From: Gemmatimonadota bacterium
GTDB taxonomy: Bacteria; Latescibacterota; UBA2968; UBA8231
DNA: 5,378 bases
Direction: 5' to 3'
NCBI GenBank assembly: GCA_009845645.1
Contig: VXZF01000521.1
Coordinates: forward strand, 1-5,378
Shown here: one piece after another, positions 1-5,378 of the stretch
How the letters are laid out: every line of letters starts with the position of its first letter
Numbering within the stretch: position 1 is the first letter of the stretch
Program-made: the position numbers and the translations under genes
Notes under the pieces: generated by a model
What the model was told of the DNA's origin: nothing
The model's input: only the letters and a program-made list of their open reading frames with translations
Database searches by the model: none

Positions 1-575
1 TTCTCCAGCCGCTTGAGGATCGGCAGGACCACGCCGAGAGAGCGGTTGTGGTTGAAGTCGTACTGGATGCGAAAGCAATCGGGGGCGGTTTGCTCCACGG
101 CCTCGTTCTGCTCAAACACATCGTAGTGGTGGCAGGTGTGCATCTTGAACAGCATGTAGCCTTGGTCAACAGCGCGTTGCACTTCTCGGCTCAGCACGTC
201 TGGGGGCGAGGGCCGAGTCCACGCAGCTACTGCGACCCGGTCCCGCACCTTCGTTCCCATCAGCTTGTAGGCGGGGATCTCCAGGTACTTGCCCATCGCG
301 TCGTAGAGCGCCGCCGACAGCCCCAGGCACCACTGGCTGAGGCCGATGTTGAGATCGTGGTTGATAAAATCAAAGGGATTGCGCCCGATCAGTGGCTCGA
401 CGGCCGATTTGTCGGGAGCGTAGCAGCGGTACTCGCCGTAGCCGACGATCCCGTTGTCGAGGCTGACTTTGAAGACTACGCGCTGGTGTAGTGCCGACAG
501 GAATGGTGGATAGTCGGGTACCTCTGGCAAAATTTCTGGTTCGATACAATAGATATCGATATCGTCGATCTTCAT
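1..575 (-). CDS. Mandelate racemase/muconate lactonizing enzyme family protein (enolase superfamily), C-terminus outside window
   Basis: Probable sugar-acid dehydratase or epimerase of the cytoplasmic enolase superfamily. Members abstract the proton alpha to a carboxylate with a Mg2+-stabilised enolate intermediate. The first 191 residues are visible; the family usually has about 350-420, so roughly half is missing beyond the window edge. The N-terminal capping domain shows the G-x-GE pattern (G45, G47, E48) and the helix ending in YDAMGKYLEIPAYKLMG (about 91-107), a close match to the family's DxxGKxxGxPxxxLLG. The barrel then begins, with K144-M-H146 where most members have KxK, and D173-F-N175 at the expected first metal ligand. 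The remaining metal ligands and the general base on later strands cannot be seen. The ATG at 575 is supported by a strong GGAGGAG six bases upstream. It follows the UxuA-like gene by 13 bases, which suggests a shared transcript and a role in sugar-acid catabolism. The family call is firm; the substrate is unknown. Confidence 0.9.
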   Translation of the reverse strand, partial: MKIDDIDIYCIEPEILPEVPDYPPFLSALHQRVVFKVSLDNGIVGYGEYRCYAPDKSAVEPLIGRNPFDFINHDLNIGLSQWCLGLSAALYDAMGKYLEIPAYKLMGTKVRDRVAVAAWTRPSPPDVLSREVQRAVDQGYMLFKMHTCHHYDVFEQNEAVEQTAPDCFRIQYDFNHNRSLGVVLPILKRLE

Positions 576-581
576 CCTTGG

Positions 582-588
582 CTCCTCC
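582..588 (-). promoter_or_regulatory. Ribosome binding site of the enolase-superfamily gene
   Basis: GGAGGAG on the minus strand, six bases before the ATG at 575. It abuts the TGA stop of the upstream dehydratase gene (589-591), so termination of one gene places ribosomes at the start of the next. This fixes the start codon and supports co-translation of the pair. Confidence 0.8.
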
Positions 589-1578
589 TCATTCGTAGGA
601 TAGGTTTTGCGCCTGCATCATGCCGATCATGTAGCCGAAGGCGAAGATTTTCCCCAACATGCCGTAGCCACGAGTCGTCTCCGCGTCCTCAGACCCCATC
701 GTCGGCGCGTGGTCGGGGCGGATGGGTCCGACGAAGCCGGCGCGAGAGTAGATTTCCAGCATCCGCGCCATATCTGTGGGGCCGTCGTCGTGAAAGGTTT
801 CGGTAAACCGCGTTCCCGCGGTGCCCTCGACATCGCGGTAGTGGATAAAGTGAACCTTGCCCTGCTCGGTGAATTCCCGCGCCACCGAGTAGATATCCTC
901 GCCCATGGCCTTGAAGTTGCCCTGGCAGAACGTGACGCCGTTGTTGGGACTCGGCGCGATATTGATCAGGCGGCGGTACGCGTCGGCACTGACCATGATT
1001 TGGGCGGATTCCCGATAGGGCGAGATCGGCGGATCGTTGGGGTGATAACCCATGCGGACATTGGCTTTTTCGGCGACGGGGATGATGCGTTCGAGCAGCC
1101 AAGTCAGGTTGTCCCAGAGTTCTTCCTCGGTTTGGGGATCATCTATGGGTGACTCTTGGTGCGACTCTGCATAGTCGAATTGCGAGGAAATGGCACCGCC
1201 GCGCGTGGGCACCCAATCGGTGCGCGCGCCGCCTGCGCCGAGATTATAGCACAGCACGGGAATGCCGACTTGACCCATGGCCTCTACTGCGGCTATAAAG
1301 TCCAACAGTTCCTCATCGCGGCCCGGAGTCCCTCGGCGGATGTGTTGGGAGCGGGTGGGCGTCATGGTCTCGTACACGGGGATCGAAAACCCCACCTCGG
1401 CCCATTCCTCCTGCTGCTGGCGCATGGCCGCGGCGTATTGATCGCGGCCTATCCCTTCGAGGGGCGGCGATGTTACGCAGCCGGTGACGCCCATTTCCCG
1501 GCAGATCTTCACTCGCTCGGGTTGCTCGCGCGGGCTCCGGCCTAGGGTCATTGACAGCTTGAATATCCCTTGGCGCAT
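589..1578 (-). CDS. Mannonate dehydratase-like protein (UxuA family)
   Basis: Probable cytoplasmic TIM-barrel metalloenzyme of the UxuA family. The classical reaction is D-mannonate to 2-keto-3-deoxy-D-gluconate in hexuronate breakdown. The 329 residues contain the family landmarks in order: HPNDPP (H179-P184, usually HPDDPP), FCQGNFK (C218 in it), HYRDVEGT (H246-T253), FHDDGPTDM (262-270), RPDH (R287-H290) and a C-terminal GYGMLGKIFAFGYMIG. By comparison with studied UxuA enzymes, H179, C218, H246 and D289 are the likely divalent-metal (Mn2+) ligands. At 329 residues it is shorter than the E. coli protein of about 394, but no core motif is missing. The ATG at 1578 has AAGGA six bases upstream. 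The next gene begins 13 bases after its stop and is an enolase-superfamily protein, which fits a sugar-acid pathway. The exact substrate may be a different aldonate, since this divergent group could have shifted specificity, so I give no gene symbol. Confidence 0.88.
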   Translation of the reverse strand: MRQGIFKLSMTLGRSPREQPERVKICREMGVTGCVTSPPLEGIGRDQYAAAMRQQQEEWAEVGFSIPVYETMTPTRSQHIRRGTPGRDEELLDFIAAVEAMGQVGIPVLCYNLGAGGARTDWVPTRGGAISSQFDYAESHQESPIDDPQTEEELWDNLTWLLERIIPVAEKANVRMGYHPNDPPISPYRESAQIMVSADAYRRLINIAPSPNNGVTFCQGNFKAMGEDIYSVAREFTEQGKVHFIHYRDVEGTAGTRFTETFHDDGPTDMARMLEIYSRAGFVGPIRPDHAPTMGSEDAETTRGYGMLGKIFAFGYMIGMMQAQNLSYE

Positions 1579-1583
1579 GGGTG

Positions 1584-1590
1584 TTCCTTT
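1584..1590 (-). promoter_or_regulatory. Ribosome binding site of the UxuA-like gene
   Basis: AAAGGAA on the minus strand, with its AAGGA core six bases before the ATG at 1578. It supports this start over downstream methionines. No convincing -35/-10 promoter pair could be assigned in the spacer upstream. Confidence 0.6.
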
Positions 1591-1634
1591 CGCTGGGTGG
1601 TGATGCGGGTGTTACGCACGGGCTTCTTTGGTGT

Positions 1635-1662
1635 GAGATGCTTTGCTGCGCTCAGCATGATA
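1635..1662. repeat. Palindromic REP-like intergenic repeat (candidate)
   Basis: This part of the 131-base spacer has nested dyad symmetry. TGCTG (1644-1648) pairs with CAGCA (1653-1657) around a CGCT loop, and ATGCT (1638-1642) can alternatively pair with AGCAT (1654-1658). Read on the minus strand it contains ATGCTGAGCGCAGC followed by AAAGCATCTC. From memory, this closely resembles a short dispersed intergenic element of the form TCATGCTGAGCGCAGCGAAG seen in many unrelated bacterial genomes. Only one copy lies in this window, so repetitiveness is inferred. A coding role is unlikely because it falls between two well-defined genes. Confidence 0.45.
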
Positions 1663-1676
1663 GGTGCTACCTAAAT

Positions 1677-1695
1677 TAGCGAACCTATTTCGCTA
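1677..1695 (-). terminator. Hairpin after the DUF1854 gene, possible weak terminator
   Basis: A perfect 7-bp inverted repeat, TAGCGAA (1677-1683) and TTCGCTA (1689-1695), has a five-base loop and begins 14 bases after the DUF1854 stop codon. In the minus-strand transcript the stem is followed only by AUUUAGG. The U tract is therefore short and an efficient intrinsic terminator is doubtful. The position between the export cluster and the sugar-acid genes fits a transcript boundary or an RNA 3'-end stabiliser. Confidence 0.35.
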
Positions 1696-1709
1696 GCGTC
1701 TATAGCTCC

Positions 1710-2228
1710 TCACACCATTTCCTCGACCAAGGCTTGGCTGGCCGGATCTAGATGCCGGTAGTCGGGAATCTCGTAGCGGTTGCCGTCGGCGTCTTGTACT
1801 ATGACTCGCCCTCCGCCCAAAAGGCGCACATCGCTATTTCGGTGGCTGGAATAGATTTCAAAAGTGCGCGGTCCTCGGTCTGTCTCTACCTCCCAGCGCG
1901 GCACTCGGTTGGTTACTGTAACCTTGGCGATGCGCTGGATGCGCGGCGTGAAATAGGCCCGCTCCAATTCGTCTTCCACGGCTTGGCGGCTGTCCCGATC
2001 TAGCGCGTCGAGCCGGGCCAGCGAGCCAATCTCCTTGCCTTTGCGGTCTTGGACGACGATAAAGCAGTCGTCGCGGCTCAGGGGAAAAGCCCGTTTGACC
2101 CGGACCCTCGAATATGTCTGATCCCCGGCCAACTCTAGATTCAAGTCCTCGAAAGCATCGACGAAAAACCGCGCTTTGTCTGGGTCGAGATAAGTGATTT
2201 CAGCGGCTAATTTATGGTGCTGTTGCAT
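1710..2228 (-). CDS. DUF1854 family protein, partner of the ABC exporter
   Basis: A 172-residue soluble protein with no signal peptide or membrane segment, matching the DUF1854 family in length and pattern. Features include a beta-rich start with VRVKRAFPLS (42-51), a central KGKEIGSLARLDAL (63-76), a charged helix RQAVEDELERAYFTP (81-95), IQRIAKVTVT (97-106), W112-E-V-E-T-D-R-G (the conserved W-x-V-x-TDRG) and the C-terminal DADGNRYEIPDYRHLDPAS (146-164). The molecular function of this family is not known to me. Family members are often encoded directly beside ABC exporters with N-terminal extensions, and in some proteobacteria they are labelled cyanophycin metabolism-associated. Here the ATG lies only 4 bases after the exporter stop codon and has no strong ribosome binding site, so translational coupling to the exporter is likely. 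I infer an accessory or regulatory subunit acting at the cytoplasmic face of the transporter. No cyanophycin synthetase is visible in this window. Confidence 0.85.
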   Translation of the reverse strand: MQQHHKLAAEITYLDPDKARFFVDAFEDLNLELAGDQTYSRVRVKRAFPLSRDDCFIVVQDRKGKEIGSLARLDALDRDSRQAVEDELERAYFTPRIQRIAKVTVTNRVPRWEVETDRGPRTFEIYSSHRNSDVRLLGGGRVIVQDADGNRYEIPDYRHLDPASQALVEEMV

Positions 2229-2232
2229 AATT

Positions 2233-4563
2233 TTACCAAGCTCTCAGTTTAGACATTTCGGTTTGCATGCGGCACAGGTTGGCGTAGATGCCGTCCTGCG
2301 CGATCAGCTCGTCGTGGGTGCCGATCTCGGCGAGTTTGCCCTTGTCGAGGATGAGCAGGCGGTGGGCGTTTTTGAGGGTCGATAAGCGATGGGCGATGGC
2401 AAAGGTGGTGCGCCCTTGGACGAGCCGCTCCAAGGCCTCCTGAATCTGCGCTTCGGTCTGGGTATCGACGTTGGAGGTGGCTTCGTCGAGGATGAGAATG
2501 CGCGGGTTGCGCAAAATGGCCCGGGCAATGGACAGCCGCTGCCGCTCGCCCCCGGATACGCGGGTGCCGCGCTCGCCGACCATGGTGTCGTACCCGTCGG
2601 GCATGTTCATGATGAAGTCGTGCGCATTGGCAGCTTTGGCCGCGGCTACGGTCTGTTCGAGGGAAGACTCGGGATGGCCGTAGGCGATGTTGTCGGCCAC
2701 TGTGCCGTTGAAGAGGAATGGATCTTGCAAGACCACGCCGATCTGTTCGCGCAGCGATTTGAGATTCACTTGGCGGGTGTCGTGGCCGTCGATGAGGATG
2801 GCTCCCTCCTGCGGCTCGTAGAAGCGGCAGATGAGGTTGATCAAGGTACTCTTGCCAGCGCCGCTGTGGCCAGCTAGGCCGATCATCTCGCCCGGCTCGA
2901 CGGTGAAATTCAAATCTTCAATGACCGGTTTGTCTTCTTCATAGCCGAAGTGGACGCCGCGAAATTCGACCCGGCCCTCGATGGGCGGCATGAGCATAGC
3001 TCCGGGCTGGTCGATTACCTCTGGGTGCGTGTCGAGCACGTCAAAGACGCGCTCGGCCGAGGTGGCGGCGCGCTGGAAGCGGTGGTTGAGGCGGCACAAG
3101 CTCTCCACCGGTCCGTAGAAGCGATACATGTACATAGTGAAGGCGACAAAGGCTCCCAAGGTCAACTCACCGGATAGGATGTCGCGGCCCCCGACCCACC
3201 AGATGATGATCGTGCCGATGGCGGTCACAAAGGTCATGACCGGGCCGAAGAGGCTGCGCATCCACGCCACGCGCAGTTCGCCCCGCAGCAGGTCCAGGCT
3301 GCGGCCCTCGAATTTGCCCACTTCCCGCTGTTCTTGGGCAAATGCCTTGACCACGCGCACCCCTGGGATGGTATCGGCTAGCAGGGCGCTCAGGCTGGCC
3401 CAGCGACGCCACAATGGCCGGTAGATGGCGTGTAGCTTGCGGCCAAAGCGCATCGTCGCCCACACTAGTAAGGGCGTCGGCAGGAGTACCAGGGCCGCCA
3501 GCCCGGGATTGAGCCCGAAGAGGATGATGCAGATGATGATTAGGGTGAGCACATCGCGGATGGCTTCTTGCAGGCCGTCGCTGATAAAGTCCTGCAAGCG
3601 GCCCACGTCTTGGGTGACGCTGGCCATAATGCGCCCGGTCTCGTTTTTGTTGTAATAACTAAGTGACAGCGCGTGGAGGTGGGTGTACACCTCGTTGCGC
3701 AGGCCGTAGGTGACGCGCTGGCCGATGCGGGCCATGATGTAGCCGCGCAGAGCCGACAGGACGCTGACGGTGAGGTTCATCAAAATTAACAGGCCTACTA
3801 GCCAAGCCAGTGCCGCGACTGGATCATCTTTGGCCACCGGCAAAAGAGCTAGCAGATCAAAACGCACCTCAACGTCCGTAGAAGAAGGGGCACCGACATT
3901 CAAGACATCGTCGATGAGAACGCTCATCAGCAGCGGCTGGCCCAAGCCAATGGTCGTGGCCACCACCATAAGCAGCAGGCTAAAGGTAATGAGCTTCCAA
4001 TGCGGCTTGGCATAGCCCAACAACCGGAACAGCAGCTTGCCCTTTTCTAGACAGGCCGGGCATACGCCGTAGTAGCGCGGAATGACTTGGCCGCAGCGGT
4101 CGCAGCGCTTGCGCCCGGCTCGCGCTCCGGCCAATCGCCCGTGGAGCATTTGGCCATCGGGTTCGGTCGGTTGGGCTTGCTTGACTAGGCGCTCGACCTG
4201 ATTGGGTAGTTCGGACAGCGCTGGCACCAAGCTCTTGGAGAATACGGCCATGGTCGCGCCCCGCTCCTCGGTGCGCACCTTGAGGGCCGCGGTACCCCAA
4301 TCTTCGCGCACCTCCACGCCCTTTATTTCGTTCAGGGGCAAGCAGACCACATCGGGCGGTCCGCCGCCATCGGGGCTGAGGGCCACTAGATGGTCGGCGG
4401 TGGCCATGAGCCACGCCTCGCCGTACTGGCCATCGAGCTTAATGTCTGTGGGTACCGCTAGGCGAAGTTCTTCGTCAGGGCCTACTACTTCGGCCAGTTC
4501 GCGCCGCACCTGCAGCGGCACGGGGGCGCGAAAAGGCGGCGCGGCGCGTTCAGTTTCCGTCAT
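2233..4563 (-). CDS. ABC exporter half-transporter (fused membrane and ATPase domains) with N-terminal PH-like domain and zinc ribbon
   Basis: Inner-membrane exporter of the MsbA/multidrug type, expected to work as a dimer powered by ATP; its substrate is unknown. Its 776 residues exceed the usual 580-620 because of an N-terminal cytoplasmic extension. Residues about 20-130 look like a beta-rich PH-like domain, with LPLNEIKGVEV (75-85) and a closing helix. A zinc ribbon follows with C154, C157, C168 and C171 (CxxC-10-CxxC). The six-helix membrane domain spans about 185-490, with clear hydrophobic segments near 190-210, 250-273, 335-370 and 440-485. The ATPase domain (about 530-770) is intact: A-loop Y541, Walker A GHSGAGKST (565-573), Q-loop Q613, signature VSGGE (669-673), Walker B ILILDE with catalytic E694, D-loop SNVD (697-700) and H-loop H725. 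The ATG at 4563 has AAGGGG five bases upstream, overlapping the stop of the RND gene. The DUF1854 gene starts 4 bases downstream. The exporter family is certain; the PH-like label rests on pattern only. Confidence 0.95.
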   Translation of the reverse strand: MTETERAAPPFRAPVPLQVRRELAEVVGPDEELRLAVPTDIKLDGQYGEAWLMATADHLVALSPDGGGPPDVVCLPLNEIKGVEVREDWGTAALKVRTEERGATMAVFSKSLVPALSELPNQVERLVKQAQPTEPDGQMLHGRLAGARAGRKRCDRCGQVIPRYYGVCPACLEKGKLLFRLLGYAKPHWKLITFSLLLMVVATTIGLGQPLLMSVLIDDVLNVGAPSSTDVEVRFDLLALLPVAKDDPVAALAWLVGLLILMNLTVSVLSALRGYIMARIGQRVTYGLRNEVYTHLHALSLSYYNKNETGRIMASVTQDVGRLQDFISDGLQEAIRDVLTLIIICIILFGLNPGLAALVLLPTPLLVWATMRFGRKLHAIYRPLWRRWASLSALLADTIPGVRVVKAFAQEQREVGKFEGRSLDLLRGELRVAWMRSLFGPVMTFVTAIGTIIIWWVGGRDILSGELTLGAFVAFTMYMYRFYGPVESLCRLNHRFQRAATSAERVFDVLDTHPEVIDQPGAMLMPPIEGRVEFRGVHFGYEEDKPVIEDLNFTVEPGEMIGLAGHSGAGKSTLINLICRFYEPQEGAILIDGHDTRQVNLKSLREQIGVVLQDPFLFNGTVADNIAYGHPESSLEQTVAAAKAANAHDFIMNMPDGYDTMVGERGTRVSGGERQRLSIARAILRNPRILILDEATSNVDTQTEAQIQEALERLVQGRTTFAIAHRLSTLKNAHRLLILDKGKLAEIGTHDELIAQDGIYANLCRMQTEMSKLRAW

Positions 4564-4568
4564 GCTTG

Positions 4569-4574
4569 CCCCTT
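4569..4574 (-). promoter_or_regulatory. Ribosome binding site of the ABC exporter gene
   Basis: AAGGGG on the minus strand, five bases before the ATG at 4563. Its two A bases are the last two bases of the RND TAA stop codon. The overlap argues that the two pump genes share one messenger and that translation of the exporter may depend on ribosomes finishing the RND gene. Confidence 0.65.
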
Positions 4575-5378
4575 ATTGCGCGACACTAGTTGCCGTGCTG
4601 TGCGATGCGCGCATCACCCGCTTGCACCACAGCGCTAGATCGTCCAACAGCGAATAGAGCGTCGGGGCTAGCATTAGGGTCAGCACCGTCGAGGTGGCCA
4701 AGCCGCTGGCTACTACCAAGCCCACCGGCCCCCAGCGGCGGGCAAAACCCTCGGACGTGCCATAGACCATTGGCAGCACGATCGGCATCAGGTTGAGGAT
4801 GGTGGTAAAGGCGGTCATCAGGATGGGCCGGAGCCGGTGCTGACCGCCGAGGCAGATTGCCTCGCGCCGCGACAACCCGCTCGCCCGCAGATGATTTATA
4901 TGAGAGATCAGTACGATGCCGTTGTTGACGACGATGCCGAAGAGGATCAAAAGCCCCAAGGCACCGTTGTTGTCAAAGGGCACGTCGAGGACATATAGCC
5001 CCAAAGCCACGCCGATGAGGGAGAAGGGGATGGCGAAGATGATGGTGAAGGGATGGATCAGGGACTCAAAGAGCGAGGCCATAATCAGGTAGATCAGCAG
5101 GATGGCAAAAATGATGGTGAAGTTGTTGTCGCTGGCCTCTTCCCGCTCCCAGCGCGCCGCCCTCCCTAAATCCCAAGTGTAGCCGGGAGGTAGCTGCATC
5201 CCTTCCATCATCTGGGTGATCGGTCCCATCAGCGCGCGGGCCGCGTTGCGGTCTTCGGTGTTGGCGAAAACGGTGACGTTGAGCATCCGATTCTCGCGCC
5301 TGAGATCGCGGGGGCCGCGGCCTAGCTGGAAGTCGGCCAGCGACGCGAGTTGGACCGAGTTGCCGTCACGGGTCTCGT
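4573..5378 (-). CDS. RND-family efflux pump inner-membrane subunit, C-terminal part only
   Basis: C-terminal 267 residues of a proton-driven resistance-nodulation-division pump (AcrB/HAE1-like), a family of about 1,000-1,050 residues. The frame runs open to the window edge (first full codon 5376-5374), so the ATG at 5286 is internal and is not the start. Numbering from the edge, residues 1-45 match the end of a periplasmic porter domain (VQLASLADF, then GPRDLRREN), followed by LPPGYTW. Helices TM8 to TM12 then fall near 86-103, 111-130, 139-160, 181-205 and 215-241. They carry the family strings SLFESLIHPF, GIVVNNGIVL, RLRPILMTAFTTI and STVLTLMLAPTLY. At the TM10 site where AcrB has K940 of the proton relay, this protein has Asn in VNNG, as in other GIVVNNAIVL-type RND pumps. 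The TM4 aspartates lie outside the window. The ABC exporter follows after 9 bases. A membrane-fusion protein is likely encoded upstream, beyond the window. The substrate cannot be inferred. Confidence 0.93.
   Translation of the reverse strand, partial: ETRDGNSVQLASLADFQLGRGPRDLRRENRMLNVTVFANTEDRNAARALMGPITQMMEGMQLPPGYTWDLGRAARWEREEASDNNFTIIFAILLIYLIMASLFESLIHPFTIIFAIPFSLIGVALGLYVLDVPFDNNGALGLLILFGIVVNNGIVLISHINHLRASGLSRREAICLGGQHRLRPILMTAFTTILNLMPIVLPMVYGTSEGFARRWGPVGLVVASGLATSTVLTLMLAPTLYSLLDDLALWCKRVMRASHSTATSVAQ

Noticed and set aside
48..491. Plus-strand open frame of 147 codons
   Set aside because: It is antisense to the enolase-superfamily gene, whose protein matches its family clearly. 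The plus-strand translation has no recognisable domain and is a by-product of GC-rich codons.
607..1545. Plus-strand open frames of 181 and 129 codons opposite the UxuA-like gene
   Set aside because: They are His/Arg/Val-rich translations without family resemblance and lie wholly opposite a gene with all UxuA landmarks.
1579..1709. A sigma-70 promoter for the UxuA-like gene
   Set aside because: A TATCAT resembling a -10 box has only a TTCGCT 15 bases before it, which is both a poor -35 match and poor spacing, so I did not annotate it.
2389..2877. Plus-strand open frame of 162 codons opposite the ABC ATPase domain
   Set aside because: It is the complement of the conserved Walker A to Walker B region; its length reflects codon bias on the real strand.
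3980..4414. Minus-strand 144-codon frame inside the ABC exporter gene, and a plus-strand 151-codon frame at 4202-4657
   Set aside because: Both are shadows of the exporter N-terminal extension or the RND/ABC junction. Arg/Pro/Ser-rich composition and the lack of a ribosome binding site argue against expression.
1710..4563. Assignment of the exporter and DUF1854 protein to cyanophycin metabolism
   Set aside because: That label comes from gene neighbours in other bacteria. No cyanophycin synthetase or cyanophycinase is visible here, so the substrate is left open.
4573..5286. A complete 237-residue small membrane protein starting at ATG 5286
   Set aside because: The frame continues upstream to the window edge with 30 more codons that match RND porter-domain sequence (GPRDLRREN), so this is the end of a large pump.

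Overview
The window is a moderately GC-rich stretch of bacterial DNA that is densely coding. All five recognisable genes lie on the minus strand. The two at the ends are cut by the window edges: the one at low coordinates lacks its C-terminus and the one at high coordinates lacks its N-terminus. I see no RNA gene, insertion sequence, phage gene or CRISPR array, and no gene-free stretch above about 130 bases. I cannot name the organism. Long ABC exporters with N-terminal add-ons, DUF1854 partners, and UxuA-like and enolase-superfamily dehydratase genes side by side recall environmental lineages such as Poribacteria, Latescibacterota or Armatimonadota, but that is an impression and not evidence.

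Read in the direction of transcription (high to low coordinates), the first block is an export cluster. It holds the C-terminal third of an RND-family inner-membrane pump (5376-4573), then after 9 bases a 776-residue ABC exporter half-transporter (4563-2233), then after 4 bases a 172-residue DUF1854 protein (2228-1710). The tight spacing, with the ABC ribosome binding site overlapping the RND stop codon, indicates co-transcription. The ABC protein is not a plain exporter. Ahead of the usual membrane domain and ATPase it carries about 130 residues that look like a PH-like beta domain, then a four-cysteine zinc ribbon. This exporter plus DUF1854 pairing is the most unusual part of the window and its substrate is unknown.

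A 131-base spacer (1579-1709) follows. It contains a small hairpin just after the DUF1854 stop codon (a possible weak terminator) and a palindromic stretch resembling a dispersed intergenic repeat.

The second block is a sugar-acid catabolic pair: a UxuA-type mannonate dehydratase-like protein (1578-589) and, 13 bases further on, a mandelate racemase/muconate lactonizing enzyme family protein (575-1, truncated). Both families dehydrate sugar acids, using unrelated folds, so the pair probably serves hexuronate or aldonate breakdown. Each has a visible departure from its family's usual active-site motif.
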